The notes beneath the pieces are model-generated. The model searched no databases and was not told where the DNA came from. It saw only the letters and a program-made list of their open reading frames with translations. The position numbers and the translations under genes were made by a program. Below, one piece after another: positions 15,834 through 24,144 of a DNA stretch of 33,431 nucleotides. Source of the stretch: Actinomycetes bacterium. GTDB lineage: Bacteria > Actinomycetota > Actinomycetes > Propionibacteriales > Propionibacteriaceae. Positions within the stretch are counted from its first letter, which is position 1. Each line of letters begins with the position of its first letter. The DNA is taken from assembly GCA_023419175.1 (NCBI GenBank), contig JAEZYG010000075.1:1-33431 (forward strand), in the 5' to 3' direction.

Positions 15834-15839
15834 TACGAT
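15834..15839 (+). promoter_or_regulatory. -10 box TACGAT upstream of maf
   Basis: TACGAT is followed by seven bases and the ATG at 15847. It lies within the 17-bp gap after the GNAT gene. maf may therefore have its own leaderless transcript besides read-through. Confidence 0.45.
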
Positions 15840-15846
15840 AATATCC

Positions 15847-16524
15847 ATGGACGACTCTGCTAGCCCCTTTCGCGTCATTCTCGGTTCGAGTTCTGCTGCA
15901 CGTCACGCCACCTTGCGCCATGCAGGTATCGATGCTGTTATCTGTTCTCCTGACGTGGACGAATCCTATGATCCATCTCTCAGCGCAGTTGAGGTCACAG
16001 CCGATTTAGCTCATCGCAAAGCCCAATCGGTCTTGGCTCGCCTTGGCGATCGTGTAGAAAAACCCTTCGTTTTGATCTGCTGTGACTCCCTTCTCGAAAT
16101 CGATGGGAAGCTCTACGGAAAACCGGGTAGCGAAGAGGCAGCCATTATCCGCTGGCATCGTATGCGCAAACATCAAGGAGTTTTAGTGACAGGACATTGG
16201 GTCGCTGTGGTCGATTCATCTGGACATATGCGCAGCCAATGTCGAAGCGCAGAGACGGTGGTGACTTTTGCCGATCTGACCGATACCGAGATCAGAGCCT
16301 ATGTGTCCACGGGAGAACCTCAGCGGGTCGCTGGAGGATTTACCATCGATAGTTTCGGCGGGCCTTTCATCACCAGAATCAGCGGGGATCCGCATAATGT
16401 CGTGGGCATTTCCTTGCCATTAGTCCGTCAGATGTTGCTCGATCTTGGCGTGGAATGGCATCGTCTGTGGACTATCAGGAGGGAAGATCTCCACACTGAA
16501 AGGCGGATCGTACAGATCTGTTAG
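15847..16524 (+). CDS. maf: Maf family nucleoside triphosphate pyrophosphatase
   Basis: A 225-residue Maf/Ham1-fold protein that hydrolyses non-canonical or specific nucleoside triphosphates to monophosphates. Visible motifs: ILGSSSAARHATLRHAG at the start (the usual Ser-Arg pair reads Ala-Arg here), LAHRKAQSV, CDSLLEIDGKLYGKPG with the metal-binding Asp, and RVAGGFTIDSFGGPFI, DPHNVVGISLP near the end. Maf is commonly encoded between the epsilon chain and the AccA gene in actinobacteria, so the position is conserved. The stop overlaps the convergent lipoprotein gene by 4 bp (TTAG). The C-terminal tail after HRLWTIRR is basic and longer than usual. Confidence 0.92.
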   Translation: MDDSASPFRVILGSSSAARHATLRHAGIDAVICSPDVDESYDPSLSAVEVTADLAHRKAQSVLARLGDRVEKPFVLICCDSLLEIDGKLYGKPGSEEAAIIRWHRMRKHQGVLVTGHWVAVVDSSGHMRSQCRSAETVVTFADLTDTEIRAYVSTGEPQRVAGGFTIDSFGGPFITRISGDPHNVVGISLPLVRQMLLDLGVEWHRLWTIRREDLHTERRIVQIC

Positions 16525-17039
16525 CGCTGGCTCTTCTCACCATGTGATCGCTGATCGCTTCTGTCGTCTTGGTTGAAATTGCTATCGGGTATGAAATGCG
16601 AATCCACCTGCTGAAAATCTGATGCATCGCTACGCAAAGTCAATCCTGCGCTCTCACTACCGTTCATAGCGTATGCTCCCCTCCAATCTGATGAGGAGAA
16701 TACGATCGCATCGTTTGATATCGCCTCGATCGTCCATCCCATCTGTTCAAGATGGTCACGAAGATAATCATAGAGTTGACGAGCGCTATCGGGATGTTCA
16801 ACCACGAGTGTGACATTCGCCTCTTGATCGATGATACGGCTTAGTGAAATACCTGAAGGAAGAGAAAAATTAGCTGGACCATTCCTAATTCCTAACGATG
16901 AGAGAGGCATTCCTCCAGGGGTAAGCGCCTCATTGCTAGATGGCCCCACGGGAGATAGCGATTCATCAGATGGATCAGATGTACAACCGCTGACGATAAG
17001 TGCAACGCTAAGAAGATAGCCTAAAAGACGATATCTCAC
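16521..17039 (-). CDS. Predicted lipoprotein, function unknown
   Basis: A 172-residue protein with a lipoprotein signal: RYRLLGY, a hydrophobic core and the lipobox VSGC with Cys19 as the lipidated residue. The mature part starts with a Ser/Pro/Asp-rich linker and then a small domain with ANVTLVVEHPDSARQLYDYL, LEQMGWTIEAI and NDAIVFSSSDWRGAYAM; this looks like a compact alpha/beta module. I cannot name the family. I use the GTG at 17039, preceded by GGAAGG; an ATG at 17087 would place 16 charged residues before the signal peptide. The gene faces away from the carboxylase alpha gene (76 bp between starts) and its stop overlaps that of maf. Confidence 0.8.
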   Translation of the reverse strand: MRYRLLGYLLSVALIVSGCTSDPSDESLSPVGPSSNEALTPGGMPLSSLGIRNGPANFSLPSGISLSRIIDQEANVTLVVEHPDSARQLYDYLRDHLEQMGWTIEAISNDAIVFSSSDWRGAYAMNGSESAGLTLRSDASDFQQVDSHFIPDSNFNQDDRSDQRSHGEKSQR

Positions 17040-17103
17040 CTTGCCACCTTCCACTGTCTGGATAGATAACGCCCAATTGCGACGCACCTGTCATGGTATC
17101 GAC

Positions 17104-17109
17104 TACGAT
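17104..17109 (+). promoter_or_regulatory. -10 box TACGAT for leaderless accA
   Basis: TACGAT is followed by six bases (TTAACC) and the ATG at 17116. There is no ribosome site, so translation probably starts on a leaderless mRNA. Confidence 0.6.
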
Positions 17110-17115
17110 TTAACC

Positions 17116-18867
17116 ATGACGATCACCAAAGTTCTGATTGCCAATCGCGGCGAGATCGCTGTGCGCGTTATCCGTGCTGCACGCGATGCGGGGATCGAAA
17201 GCGTTGCCGTCTATGCCGATGCCGACGCTCATTCTCTATTCGTCCAACTGGCCGATGAAGCCTTTGCTCTCAACGGTGCGACCCCGGCTGAGACATATCT
17301 CGATCAGGATAAGTTGATCGATATCGCCATGCGCTCTCAGGCAGACGCTATCCATCCTGGATACGGTTTTCTATCCGAAAATGCCGATTTCGCACGACGA
17401 GTTATGGATGCTGGTCTGATCTGGATAGGCCCACCTCCTGAAGCCATCGAGGTGCTCGGCGATAAGGTCAAGGCTCGCCACATCGCCCATAAGGTAGGAG
17501 CTCCTCTTGTCCCCGGTACCGCCGATCCTGTCGCCGATGCCGATGAGGTAATCGACTTTGTCGATACTCACGGCTTGCCGATCGCAATTAAGGCCGCTTT
17601 CGGCGGAGGCGGGCGTGGGCTGAAAGTTGCCCGTAAAAAAGAAGAAGTGCGCGAATTATTCGATTCCGCCACTCGCGAGGCGATCACCGCTTTTGGACGC
17701 GGAGAATGCTTCGTTGAACGCTATTTGGATCGTCCGCGCCACGTCGAGACCCAATGTCTTGCCGACCAGCATGGTCGCGTCCTCATCATCTCGACCAGAG
17801 ATTGTTCCTTACAGCGACGTCATCAAAAACTTGTCGAGGAAGCCCCAGCTCCCTTCCTTACCGACGAACAAAGGGAACGTCTTTATGAATCCTCTCGGGC
17901 AATTTTAAGCGAAGCCGGCTATGTCGGAGCTGGCACGTGTGAATTTCTCGTCGGTACGGATGGCACCATCTCCTTCCTTGAAGTCAATACCCGTCTACAA
18001 GTGGAGCATCCGGTCAGCGAAGAAGTTACCGGCTGGGATCTGGTGCGCTGGCAATTCCGTATCGCTCAAGGCGAGCATCTACCCGAAAAAGATCCCGATA
18101 TTCAAGGGCACGCTTTTGAATTCCGCATCAACGCTGAAGATGCTTCCCGAGGATTCATGCCCGCCCCTGGAACACTGACCCTCTATCGTCCCCCCTGCGG
18201 ACCAGGCGTGCGCATGGATGAAGGATATCGACGCGGGATGACAGTTCCAGGAGCATTCGACTCCCTCATCGGCAAACTCATCGTGAAAGGAGCCACCCGT
18301 CTCGAGGCTCTGGCGCGGGCACGACGCGCCCTTGATGAATTCGTCGCCGAAGGAATGCCGACGGTTCTTCCTTTCCACAAAGCGGTCGTCAACGATCCAG
18401 CTTTCGTAGCCGAGGATGGAGATTTTTCCGTCTATACCGACTGGATCGAGACGGAATTTTCTCAACCGATTGAACCCTATACCGGAGAACTCGGATTAGC
18501 CGACGAAGCTGAACAGATGCGTCTTATCACCGTTGAGGTCAACGGACGTCGCATGGAAGTGAAATTGCCGGCATCGCTAAGCGCTCCATCCACCTCAACT
18601 CGTCCTAAGAAACCGACCAAACGAGCCAGAGATCCACGGGCTGCCCAGATTAGCGGAGACGATTTGAGCGCACCGATGCAAGGCACCATCGTCAAGAAAG
18701 CAGTTAGCGAAGGAGACGCGGTCTCTGAAGGAGATCTGGTGGTCGTCTTGGAAGCTATGAAGATGGAATTACCTATTCATGCTCACCGCTCTGGAGTTGT
18801 TCGCAATCTTGTCGATGTGGGAGCTAGCGTTACCAGCGGCGAAGCTCTGTGTCAGATCGTGAGTTAA
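17116..18867 (+). CDS. accA: Acyl-CoA carboxylase alpha chain (biotin carboxylase + biotin carrier domain)
   Basis: A 583-residue fused alpha chain. The biotin carboxylase part begins TKVLIANRGEIAVRVIRAAR, carries HPGYGFLSENADFA, the ATP-grasp glycine loop FGGGGRGLKVA and the catalytic EVNTRLQVEHPVSEE. After a linker with a Lys/Pro-rich stretch near residue 500, the carrier domain ends the protein with LEAMKMELPI, in which Lys549 is the biotinylated residue. It charges biotin with CO2 using ATP and bicarbonate and passes it to the beta chain at 13.4 kb. Upstream in-frame codons to 17041 are rejected because the family start fits at 17116 and the TACGAT box lies 6 nt before it. The stop overlaps the convergent tetR gene (TTAA). 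Confidence 0.96.
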   Translation: MTITKVLIANRGEIAVRVIRAARDAGIESVAVYADADAHSLFVQLADEAFALNGATPAETYLDQDKLIDIAMRSQADAIHPGYGFLSENADFARRVMDAGLIWIGPPPEAIEVLGDKVKARHIAHKVGAPLVPGTADPVADADEVIDFVDTHGLPIAIKAAFGGGGRGLKVARKKEEVRELFDSATREAITAFGRGECFVERYLDRPRHVETQCLADQHGRVLIISTRDCSLQRRHQKLVEEAPAPFLTDEQRERLYESSRAILSEAGYVGAGTCEFLVGTDGTISFLEVNTRLQVEHPVSEEVTGWDLVRWQFRIAQGEHLPEKDPDIQGHAFEFRINAEDASRGFMPAPGTLTLYRPPCGPGVRMDEGYRRGMTVPGAFDSLIGKLIVKGATRLEALARARRALDEFVAEGMPTVLPFHKAVVNDPAFVAEDGDFSVYTDWIETEFSQPIEPYTGELGLADEAEQMRLITVEVNGRRMEVKLPASLSAPSTSTRPKKPTKRARDPRAAQISGDDLSAPMQGTIVKKAVSEGDAVSEGDLVVVLEAMKMELPIHAHRSGVVRNLVDVGASVTSGEALCQIVS

Positions 18868-19457
18868 GCGACGACCTGGCAGACCAGACCTTCAGCGGCT
18901 TTTTTCGCCATCTCGATCACTAATTCGGCATCGATTCCTTGGTCGAGTTGGCGGAAACCTGCATCCAAAATACCGCGTGTAAAAGCGGCTGCGCTTCGCG
19001 CCCGATGAGGATCGCTCAGCAAGGCCATCCAGGAATGGGCGAGGGCTTGTCTCATGAGACGGTGGGATTGATCCATCACTTCCAACGTGACTTTAGAGGG
19101 GCTGTCGCTCCTTCCCATCTCCATCATCCACCCATGTCCCATGGTGATAGCTTGGCGCAGATTCGCTTCAACCCAGATGACGATCTGTTCACGAGGATCA
19201 CTGCTCATTGAGATCTGTTCCTCAACCGCTTTCAGCCATTTGGGGATGTGGCGTTTCAACACCAATCCACGTAGATCATCGACAGAATCGACATAGCGGT
19301 AGATACTATTGCGTGCGATCCCCGCCGCTTTCGCCACCTCACCGGCAGTGAGAACCGATGATTTTTTCGACATGATGATCTGCTCGGCAGCATTGATAAG
19401 CGATTGAGTCATCTTCTCGCGATGATCGGCGCTAAGAGCCATATCTAAGGTGGACAC
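18864..19457 (-). CDS. TetR/AcrR family transcription regulator
   Basis: A 197-residue TetR-type repressor. The N-terminal helix-turn-helix runs from about residue 18 to 63: LINAAEQIIMSKK, LTAGEVAKAAGIARNSIYRY, then VDDLRGLVLKR. The rest is a helical ligand and dimer domain; the ligand is unknown. It is convergent with the acyl-CoA carboxylase alpha gene and downstream of the nifJ operon, so lipid or fermentation genes are candidate targets; this is inference from position. The GTG at 19457 lies 6 nt after TAGTTT and lacks a ribosome site; an ATG at 19442 is the alternative. The inverted repeat at 19478-19508 sits just upstream and could be its own operator. Confidence 0.88.
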   Translation of the reverse strand: MSTLDMALSADHREKMTQSLINAAEQIIMSKKSSVLTAGEVAKAAGIARNSIYRYVDSVDDLRGLVLKRHIPKWLKAVEEQISMSSDPREQIVIWVEANLRQAITMGHGWMMEMGRSDSPSKVTLEVMDQSHRLMRQALAHSWMALLSDPHRARSAAAFTRGILDAGFRQLDQGIDAELVIEMAKKAAEGLVCQVVA

Positions 19458-19463
19458 CTGATA

Positions 19464-19469
19464 AAACTA
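19464..19469 (-). promoter_or_regulatory. -10 box TAGTTT for leaderless tetR
   Basis: On the minus strand TAGTTT is followed by six bases (TATCAG) and the GTG at 19457. No ribosome site is present. Confidence 0.55.
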
Positions 19470-19477
19470 CCGCAGAG

Positions 19478-19508
19478 TTGAAAGCTCAAGCGAACTTAGA
19501 GCTTTCAA
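19478..19508 (-). terminator. 10-bp perfect inverted repeat: terminator of nifJ operon or TetR operator
   Basis: TTGAAAGCTC and GAGCTTTCAA flank an 11-base loop. It begins 10 bp after the stop of the dihydroorotate-dehydrogenase-like gene, a typical terminator position, but no T tract follows on either strand. It also covers the expected -35 region of the tetR promoter, so an autoregulatory operator is a serious alternative. Confidence 0.5.
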
Positions 19509-19518
19509 TCCACCTTCT

Positions 19519-20523
19519 CTAGCGCATGGAGGTGATGACCTTCATATACTGCGCTCGCTCAAATTCACCAGGATTGTCGATATTCGCAGCACTCATCGAG
19601 CCTCGCAACTGGCTGACCGATTCGTATTCGTGGTCAATCATCCACTGTCGGATCTCGTCGATCATCGTGGCGGCGTATGATGGACCGTTCATGAGCAGAG
19701 CAGAGGCGCTACATGCCACATTGGCGCCGACGAGCAAGGCTTTGAGAGCATCATATCCGCTATGAACGCCACTCGTGGCAGCCAGATCACATGTCGGTAA
19801 TTGAGAGCGAAGGATACCGATCCACCTCAACGGATAGCTCAATTCGTCCGCTGTGGACAGTTTCAACGAACTGGTCAATTCCAAAGAATCCACATCGACA
19901 TGTGCACCGTAGAAGCGGTTGAACATGACGATCCCATCCGCTCCAGCATCGACAAGACGAGCGGCGAAATGGCTCAACCCTGTGATGTGCTGAGAGATTT
20001 TCACCGCCATCGGCACCTCAAGTGCGGCGCGTACCTGTTCGACGATTTTCAGATAGCGTTTCTCCACTTCGGCAGAGGATTCTTGAGGATCGGCATTAAC
20101 TGAGAAGAGGTTGAGTTCAACACCTTGAGCCCCCGCATCGGCAAGGAGAGAAGCATAATGAGCCCAATCTCCTGGACGTGTTCCGTTGACTGAGGCGAAG
20201 ACAGGAATGCTCAAAGCCTCACTCGCCTGACGCACCAAGGAGATATGCCGATTGGGCCCCACATCGTCTAAGTCGATCTCAGGTAGTGGAGCGGAAGCGA
20301 ATTCTGCGAAGTCATCTCCGGTATCCATCAGATCGGCAGCAGCTAATTCCTCCGCTTCTACCTCTTCTTGAAAGAGACTGGGCAAGACGACCGCTCCGAT
20401 ATTCGCCGATTGCAATTCCAAGAGGGAATCAATCCTTCCCGTCAACGGTGAACATGAGGCGATGATCGGGCTGGACAGGCTATACCCCAAATAGGTCGTG
20501 GACAGATCCGGTGAGGTGTTCAT
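19519..20523 (-). CDS. Dihydroorotate dehydrogenase-like flavoprotein paired with NifJ
   Basis: A 334-residue TIM-barrel protein of the dihydroorotate dehydrogenase-like family often encoded with pyruvate:ferredoxin oxidoreductase. FMN-site landmarks remain: LSSPIIASCSPLT at the start, IPVFASVNG, PMAVKIS, DAGADGIVMFNR and TSGVHSGYDALKALLVGAN. The catalytic loop of true PyrD/PreA enzymes (NxSCPN) reads NLFSVN at residues 138-143, so the active-site Cys is absent. I infer it is not the pyrimidine biosynthesis enzyme; another redox role linked to reduced ferredoxin is possible. The ATG follows the nifJ stop with no gap and has AGGAG upstream, so the two genes are one operon. Confidence 0.85.
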   Translation of the reverse strand: MNTSPDLSTTYLGYSLSSPIIASCSPLTGRIDSLLELQSANIGAVVLPSLFQEEVEAEELAAADLMDTGDDFAEFASAPLPEIDLDDVGPNRHISLVRQASEALSIPVFASVNGTRPGDWAHYASLLADAGAQGVELNLFSVNADPQESSAEVEKRYLKIVEQVRAALEVPMAVKISQHITGLSHFAARLVDAGADGIVMFNRFYGAHVDVDSLELTSSLKLSTADELSYPLRWIGILRSQLPTCDLAATSGVHSGYDALKALLVGANVACSASALLMNGPSYAATMIDEIRQWMIDHEYESVSQLRGSMSAANIDNPGEFERAQYMKVITSMR

Positions 20524-23500
20524 CTAGCTCTCCTGCTTTGTTTCGTCATTATCTGCTCGTTGTGCTGGCAAGGCGCGGTTGATACCAGCCATCTGGGAAT
20601 AGTAACGCCAACGCTCATTGGCGTCTTGTTGAGCTAATTCAAACAGATGGGCAGCCCTTGCGGGATTGGAACGTTTCAACATAGCGTAACGAGCCTCTTT
20701 TGCCATGAAATCTTTTACGCTTCCCACCGGAGCTTTGGAATCCAGATGTAACGGCGTTGCCTGTTCTTCTTCGCTGGGACGGAAACGATAGAGCGGCCAA
20801 TATCCGGTGCTGACAGCTTCCGCCTGATGGGTCATAGAGGTTTCCATATCGATGCCATGAGCGATACAGGTTGAATAGGCGATCACGATACTCGGCCCGT
20901 CCCATGCCTGAGCCTCCAAGAGAGCACGTACCGTCTGCTGTTGATTTGCTCCCATCGCCACCTGAGCGACATAGACATTTCCATAGGCTTGGGCGATCAT
21001 GCCCAGATCCTTCTTCGCTGAAGACTTGCCTGCTGCAGCGAATTTCGCTGAAGCACCGCGAGGAGTTGCCGATGACGCCTGTCCACCTGTATTGGAATAG
21101 ACCTCGGTATCCAAGACGAGGATATTGACGTTACGTCCCGATCCGAGCACGTGATCTAGTCCGCCATAACCGATGTCATAGGCCCAGCCATCCCCACCGA
21201 TGATCCAAATTGACTTTTCCACCAGCTCATCTGCCAAGGTCAGCAAGCGTTGAGCCTGTATGGAATCAAGAGAGCTCAACGCCTCTTTCAATTGGTGAAC
21301 ACGATGTCTTTGAGCTGCAATTCCTGCCTCATCTGATTGGTCGGCATTGGTCAATTCCATGACCAAGGTCGGATCGAGATCGTCAGCTAATTCGGCGAGC
21401 AACTGCAATGCCTGACGGTTTTGCATCTCCCACGCCAATCTCATACCTAAGCCGAATTCAGCGTTATCCTCGAAAAGAGAATTCGACCAGGTGGGGCCTC
21501 GCCCATCCGGATTAGTTGTAAAGGGGCTTGTCGGAAGGTTTCCACCATAGATAGACGAGCATCCAGTGGCATTCGCCATGATAAGGCGATCGCCGAAAAG
21601 CTGAGTGAGTGTGCGAATATATCCCGTCTCCCCACATCCTGAACACGCCAAGGAATATTCGAAGAGAGGCTGAAGCTGAGCCGCTCCCTTCACCTGATCG
21701 ATACGTACCTTCGTCCGATCGATTTCGGGAAGAGAAGAGAAGAAATCAAAATTCTTCCTCTCCTGATCCAGATGTTCCGATCGTGGCTCCATATTGATGG
21801 ACTTGTGTTTCAGTTCTGTCTTGGAACGAGCCGGACAAACGTCAACACAGACCCCACAACCAGTGCAATCATCTGGAGCTACCTGGACGACTAGACGGTG
21901 TCCAGCAAGCTTGCGATCACGATAATTCTTCGTCTTGAAACCTTCAGGAGCATCCGCATATTCCTCTTCGGGAGCCACCTTGATACGGATAGCCGCATGA
22001 GGACATACGATTGCGCATTTACCGCAGTCAATGCACAAGCTCTCATCCCAGATGGGAATTTCGCTGGCGATACCGCGCTTCTCGTAACGGGCGGTTCCAC
22101 TCGGCCATGTTCCATCGACAGGTAACGCGCTGACGGGAAGTAAATCCCCTTCTCCGCGCAGCATAGTGGCGGTCACCTTCTTGACGAAATCGGGAGCATC
22201 GTCAGGAATCGGTATAGCGGAAGGACTATGGGCAACGATCTGATCGGGAATATCGAGACGATGCAAAGCGGCGATAGCGGCGTCAATTGCCGCGAAATTG
22301 CGCTCGACGATCACCCGTCCCCGTCGTCCGTAGGTCTTTTGAACCGAGGTTTTAATTCTTTCGATCGCTTCGTTTTGATCGACCACTCCTGACAGGTAGA
22401 AGAAGCAGGGTTGCATGACCGTATTGATCCGCTTCCCTAAACCAACCTCGGCAGCAATCGCGGCGGCATCGATGACATAGACTTTCAGCTCACGTTCGAT
22501 GATGAGACGCTGCACATCTTCGGGTAGATGCTCCCACGTCTGACTACCATAGCTGGAGTTGATCAGCACTGTCGCCCCAGACTTCGCCAGATGCAAAGTC
22601 TTCATCTGTTCGAGCAATTCAAATTGATGAATGGCGATGAAATCAGCCCGATCGATCAGGTAGGACGAGGTGATCTTCGATGAGCCGAATCGCAGGTGGC
22701 TGATCGTCGTCGCACCAGATTTACGTGAATCGTAGACGAAATATCCTTGAGCGTAACGTCCTTCATCCGATCCGATGATCTTGACCGAATTTTTCGCAGC
22801 TCCCACCGTTCCATCGGAACCAAGCCCGTAAAAGACGGCGGCAAGATGGTCGTCGTTCACCGTGAAATCGGGAATGTCCAAGGACAGATGAGTCACATCA
22901 TCATTGATACCCACCGTAAATCGGCTTCGGGGCTGATCGCGCTCAAGTTCTTCATAGATAGCAGCGACCATCGCTGGGGTGAACTCTTTGGAGGAAAGAC
23001 CGTAACGTCCACCGATGATACGAGGCATCTGATGATCGAAATGATCAACGCCTTCGGCAGCGGCGATCATCACATCGCCAAAGAGAGGCTCTCCAGCAGC
23101 ACCGGGTTCTTTCGTCCGATCGAGAACTGCGATAGAACGCACCGTCGATGGAAGAGCCTCGATGAGGGCTTGAGCAGGAAATGGCCGATAGAGACGAACG
23201 ACTGCTGCTCCCACCTTCTGACCTTGAGCGTTGAGCTTATCGATGGTCTCACGCACCGTTCCCCATGCCGATCCCATGACGACGATGACCCGTTCAGCGT
23301 GCGGATCACCGTAATAATCGACCAGGTGATAGCGGCGTCCACAACGCTGTTCGAGGGCATCAAAGAGATCGCTTACAACTTTTTCAACCGCATTGTAGAA
23401 AGGATTGGACGCCTCCCTTGCCTGGAAAAATACATCGGGATTTTGGGCAGTTCCTCGAATCGTTGGAGCGTCAGGGGTTAAACCGCGTTGGCGATGGGCA

Positions 23501-24105
23501 ATGACATCGGATTCATCGATAAGAGAACGTATATCGTCATAGCTGAGCAAACGGATTTTATTCACCTCATGAGAGGTTCTGAATCCGTCAAAGAAATGAA
23601 CGAAAGGCACCCTTGAGGCGAGAGAAGCCGCATGAGAGATCAAAGCGAAATCCTGAGCTTCTTGGACATCGCTTGCGCTCAGCATGGCCCATCCGCACAT
23701 TCTCACAGCCATGACATCGGAGTGATCTCCAAAGATCGACAAGGCATGGGTGGCGACAGTGCGTGCAGCCACATGAATGACGGCAGGTGTGAGCTCACCA
23801 GCGATCTTGTACATATTGGGAATCATCAATAGCAATCCCTGAGAAGCGGTAAAAGTAGTGCCCAAAACACCTTTTGTCACCGCGCCATGAAGAGCTCCAG
23901 CAGCTCCGGCTTCGGATTGCATCTCGACAACTTCGGGAACCGATCCCCACAGATTCTTCCGCCCAGCAGCCGACCAGGCATCGGAAAGCTCTGCCATCGC
24001 CGACGAAGGCGTAATCGGATAGATCGCAATGACCTCTGAACAGGCATGCGCCACATAGGCTGCCGCCTCATTACCGTCTACAGTCGCCCATTCGCTTCTC
24101 GTCAC
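20524..24105 (-). CDS. nifJ: Pyruvate:ferredoxin (flavodoxin) oxidoreductase, single-chain
   Basis: A 1193-residue homodimeric-type enzyme that converts pyruvate and CoA to acetyl-CoA and CO2 and reduces ferredoxin or flavodoxin. Domain order is normal: N-terminal pyrimidine-binding domain (DGNEAAAYVAHACSEVIAIY, PITPSSAMAEL), the transketolase-C-like part, two 4Fe-4S motifs CIDCGKCAIVCP (about residue 691) and CTGCGVCVDVCP (about 745), a proximal-cluster and TPP domain with CSGCGETGY (about 819), GDGWAYDIGYGG (about 975) and NTGGQASSATPRG. The enzyme is oxygen-sensitive, which suggests anaerobic or microaerobic pyruvate use. The start is a GTG at 24105, seven bases after TAGTCT; there is no ribosome site, so I read it as leaderless. 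It follows ilvA by 39 bp but appears to have its own promoter. Confidence 0.97.
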   Translation of the reverse strand: MTRSEWATVDGNEAAAYVAHACSEVIAIYPITPSSAMAELSDAWSAAGRKNLWGSVPEVVEMQSEAGAAGALHGAVTKGVLGTTFTASQGLLLMIPNMYKIAGELTPAVIHVAARTVATHALSIFGDHSDVMAVRMCGWAMLSASDVQEAQDFALISHAASLASRVPFVHFFDGFRTSHEVNKIRLLSYDDIRSLIDESDVIAHRQRGLTPDAPTIRGTAQNPDVFFQAREASNPFYNAVEKVVSDLFDALEQRCGRRYHLVDYYGDPHAERVIVVMGSAWGTVRETIDKLNAQGQKVGAAVVRLYRPFPAQALIEALPSTVRSIAVLDRTKEPGAAGEPLFGDVMIAAAEGVDHFDHQMPRIIGGRYGLSSKEFTPAMVAAIYEELERDQPRSRFTVGINDDVTHLSLDIPDFTVNDDHLAAVFYGLGSDGTVGAAKNSVKIIGSDEGRYAQGYFVYDSRKSGATTISHLRFGSSKITSSYLIDRADFIAIHQFELLEQMKTLHLAKSGATVLINSSYGSQTWEHLPEDVQRLIIERELKVYVIDAAAIAAEVGLGKRINTVMQPCFFYLSGVVDQNEAIERIKTSVQKTYGRRGRVIVERNFAAIDAAIAALHRLDIPDQIVAHSPSAIPIPDDAPDFVKKVTATMLRGEGDLLPVSALPVDGTWPSGTARYEKRGIASEIPIWDESLCIDCGKCAIVCPHAAIRIKVAPEEEYADAPEGFKTKNYRDRKLAGHRLVVQVAPDDCTGCGVCVDVCPARSKTELKHKSINMEPRSEHLDQERKNFDFFSSLPEIDRTKVRIDQVKGAAQLQPLFEYSLACSGCGETGYIRTLTQLFGDRLIMANATGCSSIYGGNLPTSPFTTNPDGRGPTWSNSLFEDNAEFGLGMRLAWEMQNRQALQLLAELADDLDPTLVMELTNADQSDEAGIAAQRHRVHQLKEALSSLDSIQAQRLLTLADELVEKSIWIIGGDGWAYDIGYGGLDHVLGSGRNVNILVLDTEVYSNTGGQASSATPRGASAKFAAAGKSSAKKDLGMIAQAYGNVYVAQVAMGANQQQTVRALLEAQAWDGPSIVIAYSTCIAHGIDMETSMTHQAEAVSTGYWPLYRFRPSEEEQATPLHLDSKAPVGSVKDFMAKEARYAMLKRSNPARAAHLFELAQQDANERWRYYSQMAGINRALPAQRADNDETKQES

Positions 24106-24112
24106 ACATTCC

Positions 24113-24118
24113 AGACTA
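24113..24118 (-). promoter_or_regulatory. -10 box TAGTCT for leaderless nifJ
   Basis: On the minus strand TAGTCT is followed by seven bases and the GTG at 24105. It lies in the 39-bp gap after ilvA. Confidence 0.58.
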
Positions 24119-24144
24119 GCTCGCTTAGCAGAAAAGTCTCGATT

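Noticed and set aside
22747..23481. Long plus-strand open frame of 244 codons antisense to nifJ
   Set aside because: The opposite strand encodes well-conserved NifJ sequence throughout, and the antisense product has no recognisable fold or ribosome site; it is a shadow frame.
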